Origin: Sphingorhabdus sp. 109
GTDB taxonomy: Bacteria > Pseudomonadota > Alphaproteobacteria > Sphingomonadales > Sphingomonadaceae
Assembly: GCF_902506555.1 (NCBI RefSeq)
Contig: NZ_LR732707.1
Coordinates: forward strand, 2,813,290 to 2,877,289
DNA: 64,000 nt
Reading direction: 5' to 3'
Part shown: positions 34,624 through 43,758 of the stretch, one piece after another
Layout of the letters: each line of letters starts with the position of its first letter
Position numbering within the stretch: the first letter of the stretch is position 1
Program-made: the position numbers and the translations under genes
Notes under the pieces: model-generated
What the model saw: the letters and a program-made list of their open reading frames with translations, nothing else
Database searches by the model: none
What the model was told of the DNA's origin: nothing

Positions 34624-35509
34624 CTGGGAACTCCCGCTGCAGTTTTTCTCGATCAGCCTTGTAATATTCCTGAAGCAGTGACTTTGATTCAGGCGTCAGA
34701 ACATCCTTATGCGCGATCGGATTGGTGAAAGGCCATCTTCCGAGCAAAAAGGAGAAGCCGCGACCGGCATTCCGCAACAGTTGCGATGACCGATATTCCT
34801 TGCGCGAACGTCCCAGCGAGTAATGATAGGTCAGGGCGTTTGGCAGCTTGCGGAAAAAGGCGCGCCGATAATCATAGCTGCCGACGTTTTTTTCGCGTTT
34901 TGCTGGAATTTGATCCGGGTCGAACGGCACTTGCAGAAAGGTGCAGAGCCGCTGCGTAACCGTGCCAAAATCTTGCTGTATCGCCTTCTGGCTAGTGACG
35001 AAAATACTGTCAGCGCCATAGACATCCCGGACATGTGTCAGGCTGGAGTGATAAATTCCGTTTCTCAGCAGCGCCGTTCCCACTATGTGTTTTGACAAAT
35101 AGTCGCCGTGAAACATCGCGTGGACGGCGCGGTTTATTTCCATGACCGGAAGCTTGGCGCTGTTCATCAAATGGAAGTAATGGGACACAAAACGACTGAC
35201 CGGCTCCCGGCAGACCATGATCATCTTGCAATCGGGGGAATGGTCCTTGAGCCGGTCGATGGCTACTATATCGGTGAATATGGTCGGCCGCTTTATTCCC
35301 TTCAGCTGCCCGTCTGCCGCGCCGGACAAATCAAGCTGGCGCGCGACACGACCCTGTTCGAAATCCGGCGACTCAAAACATGCCAATTCCCCAAGCGGCA
35401 AATAAAGCGACGGGTGATTATGCAAAAAATGCTGGACGGCCGTGGAAGCCGATTTTTGCGCGCCGATTATGGCGAAATCTATCCGGGTGTCGGAGCCGCG
35501 GGTAGTCAT
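34607..35509 (-). CDS. Sulfotransferase (heparan-type PAPS-dependent)
   Basis: Predicted to transfer sulfate from PAPS to a glycan hydroxyl or amine. The 300-residue protein has the 5'-phosphosulfate loop IIGAQKSASTAVQHFLHNHP near its N-terminus and a 3'-phosphate motif CREPVSRFVSHY, where Arg and Ser would contact PAPS. Composition is like NDST/heparan-type bacterial sulfotransferases. It overlaps the upstream glycosyltransferase by 4 nt and its 3' end sits on a glycosyltransferase remnant. It is one of four sulfotransferase-like genes in the block. Confidence 0.85.
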   Translation of the reverse strand: MTTRGSDTRIDFAIIGAQKSASTAVQHFLHNHPSLYLPLGELACFESPDFEQGRVARQLDLSGAADGQLKGIKRPTIFTDIVAIDRLKDHSPDCKMIMVCREPVSRFVSHYFHLMNSAKLPVMEINRAVHAMFHGDYLSKHIVGTALLRNGIYHSSLTHVRDVYGADSIFVTSQKAIQQDFGTVTQRLCTFLQVPFDPDQIPAKREKNVGSYDYRRAFFRKLPNALTYHYSLGRSRKEYRSSQLLRNAGRGFSFLLGRWPFTNPIAHKDVLTPESKSLLQEYYKADREKLQREFPDALYW

Positions 35510-36621
35510 TTGCTGACCTTTCCAGAAAACAGCAGTTCAATCATGTCCAGTTTGTGCGCATCATCGAGCAGGGCGGCGGGCAAGCGGTCATTGGACAATG
35601 TTTCGCGGAGCGCATCATCCTTCATAAGCTTGTGCATCGCATCAAAAATGGAATCGGCATCCTGCTCGGCGATCAAGCCGGTCTCGCCGTGCACCAGTTG
35701 CTCGTCGACCCCGGATACGCGGGTGGCCACGATCGGTTTTCCCATGATCTTGGCTTCATTGACGACGCCGCACAGGCCTTCGTAATTCGACAGCATCGCC
35801 ACCAGGTCACACTCGGCATAAGCGGGAAAGGGGTTTTCGATGCGGCCAAGCAGATGCACATGCCGACCCAGATCCCGTGCGGCTATCTCGGCTTCGATGT
35901 GGTCGCGGTTGGGGCCGTCACCCAGCACGAACCAGTCGAAATCCAGACCCGCATCCAGCAGTCGGCGCGCCACCTGTGTCATGCGGGTCAGTCCCTTGGC
36001 TTTTTCATGCAGGCGACAGACTGAAATAATGCGCAGCGCTCCGTCGCGCCGGGGCGGAAAGGGGGGCGGCTCGGCCCGCGCCCGCGCCCGCATCTCGTCG
36101 GGATCGAGGATATTATAGACCACATGGACCTTGTCCGCCACCTCCGGCACTGCTGCAACTAGCGACTGGCGGGCGACATCCGAGACGCAGACATAGCTGG
36201 TGAATGCGTGAAGGTTGCGCCGTACCCGATTCACTATGTCCTGGCTCCTGCTCAATTGCGACAGGTCGTTCCGGACAAAATGCAATTTGTTGCTCGCCCG
36301 AACAACATGTCGGATGACCCAAGTCGGTGCTCCGGTCATACCAACCGCCGCTCCGTCATATCGTCGCAAAGCCAAACGCAGAGCTGCTAACGCTCCCAAG
36401 CCACCACGGAGCATTCGAACCGCGGGATTTTCTGACCGTAGTCCTGGCCGCAAGTGCACGATCTTTATCGATGGCGCCAGACGGTCTACCAGTGCGCCGC
36501 CACGCTCGGTCAGCACCAGCGTTATGCGCGCTCCACGCGCCTCTAGGGCGTTGAGAAGCCGTAGCGTGGACATTTCGGCGCCGCCTATATTGAATTGCGA
36601 AAGGTGAAAGAGAATTTTCAC
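35506..36621 (-). CDS. Glycosyltransferase family 4
   Basis: GT-B glycosyltransferase of 371 residues, starting MKILFHLSQFNIGGAEMSTLRLL, with the GGAE acceptor-domain motif and a donor domain containing IISVCRLHEKAKGLTRM, FVLGDGPNRDHIEAEI and SNYEGLCGVVNEAKIMGKPIVAT (the E-x7-E catalytic motif appears as EGLCGVVNE). Its C-terminal tail is related to the remnant at 34480-34623. It follows a methyltransferase by 6 nt and overlaps the sulfotransferase by 4 nt. Confidence 0.9.
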   Translation of the reverse strand: MKILFHLSQFNIGGAEMSTLRLLNALEARGARITLVLTERGGALVDRLAPSIKIVHLRPGLRSENPAVRMLRGGLGALAALRLALRRYDGAAVGMTGAPTWVIRHVVRASNKLHFVRNDLSQLSRSQDIVNRVRRNLHAFTSYVCVSDVARQSLVAAVPEVADKVHVVYNILDPDEMRARARAEPPPFPPRRDGALRIISVCRLHEKAKGLTRMTQVARRLLDAGLDFDWFVLGDGPNRDHIEAEIAARDLGRHVHLLGRIENPFPAYAECDLVAMLSNYEGLCGVVNEAKIMGKPIVATRVSGVDEQLVHGETGLIAEQDADSIFDAMHKLMKDDALRETLSNDRLPAALLDDAHKLDMIELLFSGKVSK

Positions 36622-36627
36622 GTCGCC

Positions 36628-37308
36628 TCAGGTCTTTGCGCGCGCGATGCACCGGACTTGCGAGGATTTTCTGCTCAGCCGTGCCCAGATGCGGGAAGCC
36701 ACATGGAATAGCGGCAAGCCTCCATATTGTATGATGAGAGGCCATTTTGGTGGCCAGCGATGTTTCAATTCAGTTGCTTCAACTATATCAAATCCGCAAG
36801 TCTTCACCAGATTTCCAAGATTTGCCGCGCTCCAGGAATATAGGTGAAAGTCGCGGTCGGCTTCTCGATAGGGATAACTTGTCTGGTCGCATGGGACCAC
36901 AATTATCAGAATGCCATCTTCCTTTAACACCCGTCGCATTTCGCGAATTTGTCTCGCCGGGTCTTCGACATGTTCGACGCAGTGGTTGGAAATCACAGCA
37001 TCGAACGCGTTGTCAGGATATTCGTCGATCAAGGCATGAACCGTTAGCCCCCGCGCCCGCGCCGCTTCAGCAGCGTGCGGATTGATCTCCACACCATTTT
37101 TCCCACCCAAGACAGTGAGCAGAGCACCATCACCGCATCCGAAATCGAGAATTTCCATTCCGTCTTTCAAATAGGGTTCGAATTTCCAGGCATTGGCCTG
37201 GCCGCGCAACAGACCATGCCGCCCCTGATCAGTGAAATAGGCGCGATCATAATGTTCGCTCGCAGCCTCATATTGAGTTTGCGTTTTGTTCCAGCGATTA
37301 TTCACCAT
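36628..37308 (-). CDS. SAM-dependent methyltransferase
   Basis: Class I methyltransferase of 226 residues with motif I ILDFGCGDGALLTVL, the post-I NGVEINPHAAEAARARG and motif IV region DAVISNHCVEHVEDPARQIREMRRVLKEDGILIIVVPCD. It resembles the methionine-biosynthesis/MetW-like methyltransferases found in glycan loci. Its start overlaps the end of the upstream glycosyltransferase by 11 nt. It probably modifies the glycan or its lipid-linked precursor. Confidence 0.82.
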   Translation of the reverse strand: MVNNRWNKTQTQYEAASEHYDRAYFTDQGRHGLLRGQANAWKFEPYLKDGMEILDFGCGDGALLTVLGGKNGVEINPHAAEAARARGLTVHALIDEYPDNAFDAVISNHCVEHVEDPARQIREMRRVLKEDGILIIVVPCDQTSYPYREADRDFHLYSWSAANLGNLVKTCGFDIVEATELKHRWPPKWPLIIQYGGLPLFHVASRIWARLSRKSSQVRCIARAKT

Positions 37309-38257
37309 GGGTATGTCTTTCTTTAATATTTAACGATCTGATGCTGGCCGGCATGCGCCAGTTACGCAGGAAGCGGCGCAGCTGGCCCGGCAGCGATCCT
37401 GAGTAGATTTTGTGAAATGACGCCAGTACGCGAGGGTCTTCGGGAGGCAAGGCCGGATCCAGCGCCGAGCCGGAAGGCGCCAGCGCCGTGTGCATCCGGT
37501 CGTGGGCTCCGGTATGCGTGCCGCTGCCGTCAAAACCGATATTCTGCACCAGATTGCGGACCGGATAGAGGGCCACGCGGTCATTGATGACATGCCACAG
37601 GTTGAACATGATCGACCAGGAATCAATCCGCCCTGCGAGCTGTCTGCCCAGCCGGTCCAGCTTGTCCGATCCGGTTGCCATGAACCGCCTGCGCAAAGCC
37701 CGGTCCTGCCAGAGGCGCGGAGCGTCCCTGCCAGACCAGTCGACCGTTTCCCAGCGGTCGCGCCAGGTGGCCCAGCTATGACTGCAACTGCGCGGAACGG
37801 CGTAGACATCATGCGGGTAATCCGCCGGCGGCTGCGCTATCGGACAATAGCCCGTGACAGACCCGACTTCGGTGGTATGTTCATGCCGTTCCAGCGCGCT
37901 GTTCATGAACCGGAGAAAATCGGGCGCCACCAACAGATCATCCTCTAGCACGATGACGGTTCCGTGCTGATCGATAACCCGGCTGACGCCTTCGACAATG
38001 GATCGCGCCAGCCCCTTGTTTTTCTCTGATGCGATGATCGTCACTTGGGCGAAATCCTGTTGCCAGCGCGACTCGGCCAATATGCTACGGACGGCTGCAA
38101 CCTGGCCCTCGGCGGCGGCATTTTTCGGCCCGTCCGAGAAAATCCAGACACTGGTATCGCGCGCGCCTTCTGCGGCAGACAGAGCCGTGAGCGTCTGCTC
38201 CAGATGGTCGGGGCGTGCATAGGCGAACAAGGCAACCGGAGCGAGCGAACGGGTCAT
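37298..38257 (-). CDS. GT-A glycosyltransferase (GNT-I-like)
   Basis: A 319-residue GT-A fold protein starting with PVALFAYARPDHLEQTLTAL, typical of GNT-I-like bacterial glycosyltransferases. The metal-binding acidic motif is VIVLEDDLLVAPDFLRFMN (EDD), followed by VGSVTGYCP and SCSHSWATWRDRW. It is coupled to the glycosyltransferase upstream by a 4-nt ATGA overlap. Confidence 0.83.
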   Translation of the reverse strand: MTRSLAPVALFAYARPDHLEQTLTALSAAEGARDTSVWIFSDGPKNAAAEGQVAAVRSILAESRWQQDFAQVTIIASEKNKGLARSIVEGVSRVIDQHGTVIVLEDDLLVAPDFLRFMNSALERHEHTTEVGSVTGYCPIAQPPADYPHDVYAVPRSCSHSWATWRDRWETVDWSGRDAPRLWQDRALRRRFMATGSDKLDRLGRQLAGRIDSWSIMFNLWHVINDRVALYPVRNLVQNIGFDGSGTHTGAHDRMHTALAPSGSALDPALPPEDPRVLASFHKIYSGSLPGQLRRFLRNWRMPASIRSLNIKERHTHGE

Positions 38258-39528
38258 TCCGGTTGCCTCGCTACTACGGTCTGATAAGCGTCCACCAGTG
38301 TCTGGATGATGCGGTCCGGATCATGCGTGGCGCTGGCGCGCAGATGCGCTGCCTGCGAGAGATTTCCCGCCAGACTGTCATCCTCGAAAATACGCTGCAA
38401 TTGCCATGCGAGCATGGCCGGGTCGCCGGCGCGATAGAAAAGCGCCTCTTTTCCGTCCTGTGCCATGGACGGCACGCCGCCGACATAGGAGGGCACCGCC
38501 GGGACGCCCATAAGCATCGCCTCGGCGAGCGTATTGGGGCTATTCTCGATCAGCGAAGACAGGACGACGACATGGGACCGGCGCATCCGTTCGGCCATGC
38601 TTTCGGCGTCGAGTTGACCCGTGAAAACCACATGATCCCTTAGTCCGAGATCGGATATGAGGTCCATCAGATAGACCGAGTAACCGACCAGTCGCTGCGC
38701 TGACAGTCGGGACAAAGACCAGGGGTTGCGGCCAGCGATATAGAGCTTGGCATCGGGGAACTTGTGATGGATCTGGGCCAGCGCCCGAACCGCAAAATGC
38801 ACGCCTTTCAGCGCCGAAGCTCCATTGCCGACAAAGATCGAAAAGGGTTCGCAATCCGTGCGGGACCAGCGTTTCTCATAAAAGGGATCACGCAGGATAC
38901 GCGGGCAATGATGATATCGGGCTTCGGGATTCAGCCAGTTCGCTTGGGCGCGGTCCCAGATCGTGCGACCCAGAATATGGTTCGCCATGGCGATCGTCTC
39001 GCGTTCGCCGCGCAGGCGCGGCAGAAATTTGACCAGGTTGTTGGCGAGCAGAGCCAGCCCCACGACCAAATGCTGGGGATGCCTGAGGTTAATGAAATCG
39101 CCGGCCGAAAGATGGCCGAACTGATAGGGCTTGTAGCCGTTGATCACGCCTTGCAGGGAAATCAGCCGGCGGCCGGACCAGCTGGACAGGAAGCGCCGCG
39201 TATAGGCCATCTCGGTGCCCTCGACATGCAGGATATCGGGGGCAAAGTCGGAGAGAACCCGATCACAGTCGGCTTGGCCGATATCATAGCTGTTCCCTTT
39301 GGACTGGGGGATCGCGTAATAGTCGATGCCGTCCTGACGGACGTGCTGAAGATTTTTGACCGGCGCCCGCATCGCCACCCCCAGCCGCAAGCCTTCGACT
39401 TGGGCCAGACGACGGGTGGTCACGGAAAGCCAGCCGCCAAAAGGCGTTTCCGGCACGCCCAGCCGGGCGGCTACAGCCGGCAGGACAATATTGGATGTCC
39501 AGAGTACGGATATGGGTTTCCCCGTCAT
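38254..39528 (-). CDS. Glycosyltransferase family 4
   Basis: GT-B glycosyltransferase of 424 residues. The N-terminus SVLWTSNIVLPAVAARLG with a conserved PFGGWLS resembles WsaF/Epe-like transferases. The donor domain has FSIFVGNGASALKGVHFAVRAL, KLYIAGRNPW and VLSSLIENSPNTLAEAMLMGVPAVPSYVGG (the ENSPNTLAE catalytic motif). It overlaps genes on both sides by 4 nt (Wzy-like upstream, GT-A downstream), so all three are cotranslated. Confidence 0.9.
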   Translation of the reverse strand: MTGKPISVLWTSNIVLPAVAARLGVPETPFGGWLSVTTRRLAQVEGLRLGVAMRAPVKNLQHVRQDGIDYYAIPQSKGNSYDIGQADCDRVLSDFAPDILHVEGTEMAYTRRFLSSWSGRRLISLQGVINGYKPYQFGHLSAGDFINLRHPQHLVVGLALLANNLVKFLPRLRGERETIAMANHILGRTIWDRAQANWLNPEARYHHCPRILRDPFYEKRWSRTDCEPFSIFVGNGASALKGVHFAVRALAQIHHKFPDAKLYIAGRNPWSLSRLSAQRLVGYSVYLMDLISDLGLRDHVVFTGQLDAESMAERMRRSHVVVLSSLIENSPNTLAEAMLMGVPAVPSYVGGVPSMAQDGKEALFYRAGDPAMLAWQLQRIFEDDSLAGNLSQAAHLRASATHDPDRIIQTLVDAYQTVVARQPE

Positions 39529-40808
39529 GCCGCGGACATCCGTCTTCCGGGCGAAACGGCGGGACGACGATATCTGGACCTGTTCCCGAATTCACTGGTG
39601 ATCGAGCATGCTACCGGGAACATGATGAACAGCACCACGCCTATTGCCATTGTCACGCTGTTCAACAGGGGAAACAGGATCATCACCGCCAGTACGCCAC
39701 CGGTCATGCTCAGCACGCCGGGGAGTTGCCGGAGCATCCTGACCGGAAGATAGAGCATCAGCACCATATAAAGCATGCCAAAGAACAGACCGCGCTGTGC
39801 AAAATAGTCCAGATAGGCCGAATGATTGCCCACGCCACGGTCTCCCAGCACCCCGAAGAGGGGGTTCTGCAGGAAGGAATTGAGACTGCGAAGATAGCGC
39901 TCGGTCCGGTCGGCTACCGTTCCGGTCGAGTCTCCGATTTCCAGCGAAAGCTGGAGATCGCGCAACTTGTAGACGAACGAGGTTCCGTCTGCGACGGGGA
40001 TCAACAATTCGACAATGTCCTGCAGGAATATCTGTCCCACGACTACCAAGAACAGGGCCACCAGTGGAGCCATCAGCAGAATCCAGGGGCGGGTCCGCAG
40101 ATACATCAGTGAAACAGCCAGCGTTGCGACCATCACGATGACCGCAATTGTAAAGCCGGCACGCAGGACCAGAATGGTAATCAGTGCCAGCATGACCGGC
40201 GGCATCAGGCGAAACGCGCGCGGGAAAGCCCGAAGAAATCGCGGAGCCGATGAAGTGTCGAACTGGCGCCAGCGGAAAGTCATCAGCACCAGCACGGGAA
40301 TGAGAACGAGCGAGGAATAGATCAGCGAATATCCTCCGACGCCCTGTTGCATCAATTCCATCGCTTCACCAGAAGAACGGACCACGGTTCTTGCGGCATG
40401 GTCTCCGAACGTATCGAAGCCGCGAAGGGTGCTGATCCACCAGACGGGCAGTGCCAGCATCATTGTCCAGAAGACCGGTGCCAAGCTTTTTGGGTCGGTC
40501 CGGCGGCTTTCGTAGATAACCAGCAAAGCTAGCAGAATATACATCTGAATGTGGGATATCAGTTCCCATTCGCCAAGGGCATACCACAGCACCAGATCAT
40601 AGGCGATAAACAGGCCTGCGCCCAAGACTGGCCATGTCGGCCGGCGGAAAATTCCGTTAGAGCGTATGATTTCCAGCAAGCCCCATGTGACGATCGCGAG
40701 CAGCGCCAGCGCTCGTGCGATCGGATTGAGGGTTAGCGGCGGACTTATGATCCACAGGCACAGGATTGCCAGTGCGAAATTCTGCAGGCTGATAATATTT
40801 AGCTTCAT
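39525..40808 (-). CDS. Wzy-like polysaccharide polymerase / O-antigen ligase family membrane protein
   Basis: A 427-residue protein with about eleven hydrophobic segments and a periplasmic loop containing DGTSFVYKLRDLQLSLEIGD, TERYLRSLNSFLQNPLFGVLGD and GVGNHSAYLDYFAQRGLF, matching the Wzy_C-type loop (NHS-YLD in place of HNDYL). It probably polymerises repeat units in the periplasm. It is coupled to the glycosyltransferase at 38254 and follows the ABC exporter by 37 nt. Confidence 0.83.
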   Translation of the reverse strand: MKLNIISLQNFALAILCLWIISPPLTLNPIARALALLAIVTWGLLEIIRSNGIFRRPTWPVLGAGLFIAYDLVLWYALGEWELISHIQMYILLALLVIYESRRTDPKSLAPVFWTMMLALPVWWISTLRGFDTFGDHAARTVVRSSGEAMELMQQGVGGYSLIYSSLVLIPVLVLMTFRWRQFDTSSAPRFLRAFPRAFRLMPPVMLALITILVLRAGFTIAVIVMVATLAVSLMYLRTRPWILLMAPLVALFLVVVGQIFLQDIVELLIPVADGTSFVYKLRDLQLSLEIGDSTGTVADRTERYLRSLNSFLQNPLFGVLGDRGVGNHSAYLDYFAQRGLFFGMLYMVLMLYLPVRMLRQLPGVLSMTGGVLAVMILFPLLNSVTMAIGVVLFIMFPVACSITSEFGNRSRYRRPAVSPGRRMSAA

Positions 40809-40845
40809 GGCAGATCAACTCACGTAAATTGGACCGGTATCGGTA

Positions 40846-42714
40846 TCATTCGGACTTTTGGGCAACAAGATCGCGAAAATCCGGGCTGTCGCGAAGATTT
40901 TCGTCCCAGTTGCCCGATGCCACGATCCGGCCCTGTTTCATGACAATGATCCGGTCGCAGGATTTCACTGTTGTCAACCGGTGAGCGATTACCAACAGGG
41001 TCTTTTCGCCCGGCAGTGCATCGATTGCCGCAACCAGTTCACCTTCGGTCACCGAATCCAGCGCGCTTGTCGCTTCGTCAAACACGATCAGATCAGCATC
41101 GCGGTACAGCGCCCGGGCGATACCGATCCGTTGTCGCTGACCGCCGGACAGGCGCACACCATTTTCGCCGATCGGCGTATCATATCCCTGCGGCATTTCG
41201 CTGGCGATGAAGTCGTGCAATTGCGCTATCCGGGCCGCTTCCTCGATTTTGCTCTGGTCGGCATGGCCGGTTTTTGCGCCGAGGGCGATATTTTCGGCCA
41301 CTGTCGCGTCGGACAGAAAGATATGCTGTGGCACATATCCGATGGCTTTTTGCCAGATCCGGATATCCTCGTCTGCAAGCCGGACATCATCGACCATTAC
41401 GTCCCCTTCGCGGGGGCGCAGCAGGCCAAGAACCAGATCAGCGAGAGTGCTCTTCCCCGCGCCGGTTGTCCCGACTATCCCGATACGCTCACCTTTCAGA
41501 ATTTTCAGATTGATTCCGTTCAATGCCAGACCTTCTGCAGTGGGATAGGCAAATTGGACATCGCGAAGCTCCAGCGACTTGCCGAGCCTTATCGAACGGG
41601 ACGACGGTTTGATCTTCATCGCCGGATCGACGGGCATTATCATGTCGGAATGCACGCTGGTTACAGCTGCAGCGCCGAATTTCATCACGCTGATCGAGCG
41701 GTAGATTTTTTGTACCTCCGGCATCAGCCTTTGTGCGCCGAGCGCCATGATACCCAATTCCGGCAAAACCCCGGTCAGCAATCCCCCATTGATCAGGGTT
41801 TCTTCGTCAAAATATACTAGCGGCAAGAGTATGATCGAAACAAAGATAACCGCTTCCACCATGTAGCGCGGCGCCGAGTTGATCACATTGGCACGGGATT
41901 GTGTCAGCGCCGCTTCACTCGAAAAGCGGCTGTAATTGGACAGGTAGAATTTTTCTGTCCCCGCGATCTTGATGTCCTTGATACCGCTCAGCGCTTCCCG
42001 CGAAATCCGGTAGCGTTCGCTATTTGCTTTCACGCGACTGACGCCCATTCGGCCCAATATCGTGCGGCTGAACAGATAGACGATTGCGTAGGAAAGAAGG
42101 ATCACCCCAAGCGCAATAAGGGTGATCATCGGTGCCAGAGCCATCAGTACGACGATAACCGACAAAGTGCCGAGCACGCCGGCCGCCAACTCGGCAGCGG
42201 GCCGGAAAAACTGCTGCACCACCTCGCGGGTCTCGTTCAATATGCCTTTCGCCATATCCCCGGTATTACGGCCCAGGAAAAAGGTCATCGGTTGCGACAT
42301 GAAAACTTCGAGCAATCGCACGCTGATCGTGTGGATCCGCATCTGCGTGAAGCGTTCGATCATGTAGACGCGCAGCACCTGAAGCGCGGCGTTGATCACG
42401 AGCAGGGCAACAGTCGCTCCGCCCAGCAGCAATATGAAAGTGAATTCAGAAGGTGATCCGACCAGTCGATAGCCCCACTGCAACCAGGCATTGGTCTGGA
42501 TTACGTCGGGACGGGTTAAAACCAGCAGAAACGGATAGACCGATGCAACGCTGAGCGCCAGTGTCACGGAAGACACAAGAAATATTGCCAGTACGATGAA
42601 GGCATTGCGTTGCTCGCGCGGTGTGAGCAGGGAAAAGGCGAGGCGCAGGGGGCTCCCCTGGTAAGGGGTGCCGTCCGCAGAGGCTGATGCCAGCTGACCA
42701 GCAGATTTGTTCAT
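40846..42714 (-). CDS. ABC exporter, MsbA/PglK-type lipid-linked oligosaccharide flippase
   Basis: Half-size ABC transporter of 622 residues with six membrane helices in the first ~340 residues and a C-terminal ATPase domain: Walker A GTTGAGKST (Lys421), Q-loop region VPQHIFLSDATVAENIALG, signature LSGGQRQRIGIARALY and Walker B LIVFDEATSALD. Similarity to PglK and its place among glycan genes suggest it flips undecaprenyl-linked repeat units; no Wzx flippase is present in the window. The start overlaps the stop of the preceding gene by 4 nt. Confidence 0.87.
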   Translation of the reverse strand: MNKSAGQLASASADGTPYQGSPLRLAFSLLTPREQRNAFIVLAIFLVSSVTLALSVASVYPFLLVLTRPDVIQTNAWLQWGYRLVGSPSEFTFILLLGGATVALLVINAALQVLRVYMIERFTQMRIHTISVRLLEVFMSQPMTFFLGRNTGDMAKGILNETREVVQQFFRPAAELAAGVLGTLSVIVVLMALAPMITLIALGVILLSYAIVYLFSRTILGRMGVSRVKANSERYRISREALSGIKDIKIAGTEKFYLSNYSRFSSEAALTQSRANVINSAPRYMVEAVIFVSIILLPLVYFDEETLINGGLLTGVLPELGIMALGAQRLMPEVQKIYRSISVMKFGAAAVTSVHSDMIMPVDPAMKIKPSSRSIRLGKSLELRDVQFAYPTAEGLALNGINLKILKGERIGIVGTTGAGKSTLADLVLGLLRPREGDVMVDDVRLADEDIRIWQKAIGYVPQHIFLSDATVAENIALGAKTGHADQSKIEEAARIAQLHDFIASEMPQGYDTPIGENGVRLSGGQRQRIGIARALYRDADLIVFDEATSALDSVTEGELVAAIDALPGEKTLLVIAHRLTTVKSCDRIIVMKQGRIVASGNWDENLRDSPDFRDLVAQKSE

Positions 42715-43727
42715 TTGCTATCTCCGGCACGTTGCTGCAGTCGCAGACCCAATTGTTCGATCCCGTGGCCCAGAGTGTAGAGCATTGCCCCTCCGGTACC
42801 ATGTTTTTGCTGCCTCCGGCGCCACAGGGCCCGTCTGCGTGACGAGGGCGTCAAGCGTGTGGTCCCGTCGAGAGCGATGGCCTCGGGCCCCGAGAAGGGC
42901 AGGTAGCGCACGGTCAGATCGTCGGTTTCGGCATATTCCTGCAGAATCTGTTCGACCCTGCCGGGTGTAAATTCATCCATGGTGCATGGCGCCTTTTCTT
43001 TAATTCCCTGCGCCTCGAAGCGCTCGCTGAACGGACGGTGATCGATATCGATCCGCACCGCGGCCGTCGCCTTCAATCCCTCCGCCAGACCGGCAATCGC
43101 CACCGCGAAATCATGGTCCGTGGCAGCGCGGCGGCGCATTTTGGGCAGAATATCGCCGAGCAAGTGAGCATGTTTCTGGGCATGGGTATAGCATTTGCGA
43201 AAAATATCGCGATTGCTTTGCCCGAAATCGTGCAACCCTACGACATAAGGTACTTGTGCCCAGGGGTAACCCCGGGCCTTCATCCCTTCCATTGCCGTGG
43301 TTTCTGGCCGAAGCGATTGACCTTCCTCGGGAATCAGTTCGATCACCTGCGGTAACAAGGACGTGCGAAACAGATGGTTCCCGGCTTCGCGGAGCGTTAC
43401 GAACAGCTTGTCCAGCACCACGCCCTGCAGTTCGAAGACTTCCGGTGGCTGCTGCATGGCTTGCCGCATCATCGCCTGAATCGATCCCGGGCGCATCACG
43501 ACATCCGCATCGATACAGAAAGTCCATTCTCTACCGGCGGCAATGCCCGCCTCGAAACTGACACGCATTGCTTTGGAGAAGGGCGCTTCGCGCACCGTCA
43601 CGATCTGGCTATCATCCACCCCCTGCGCGCGAATCGACGCGCGGCACGCCTCTTCGGTGCGCTCGCCAACGGTCCGGATGATCATGGTCACGGCGTCCAG
43701 GACGTTCATGGTCGATGCGTGCTCCAT
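42711..43727 (-). CDS. GT-A-like glycosyltransferase, exact family unclear
   Basis: A 338-residue protein whose N-terminal half looks like a GT-A nucleotide-sugar domain: MIIRTVGERTEEACRASI, then the metal-binding-like WTFCIDADVVMRPGSI (DAD). The C-terminal half, with VVGLHDFGQSNRDIFRKCY and a basic tail, matches nothing recognised. It is coupled to the ABC exporter. Starts at 43727 or at an internal ATG at 43709 are both possible. A glycosyltransferase role is probable but not certain. Confidence 0.65.
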   Translation of the reverse strand: MEHASTMNVLDAVTMIIRTVGERTEEACRASIRAQGVDDSQIVTVREAPFSKAMRVSFEAGIAAGREWTFCIDADVVMRPGSIQAMMRQAMQQPPEVFELQGVVLDKLFVTLREAGNHLFRTSLLPQVIELIPEEGQSLRPETTAMEGMKARGYPWAQVPYVVGLHDFGQSNRDIFRKCYTHAQKHAHLLGDILPKMRRRAATDHDFAVAIAGLAEGLKATAAVRIDIDHRPFSERFEAQGIKEKAPCTMDEFTPGRVEQILQEYAETDDLTVRYLPFSGPEAIALDGTTRLTPSSRRRALWRRRQQKHGTGGAMLYTLGHGIEQLGLRLQQRAGDSK

Positions 43728-43758
43728 ATAAGGTTAAGGCGACTGAGGTCGGCGTGGT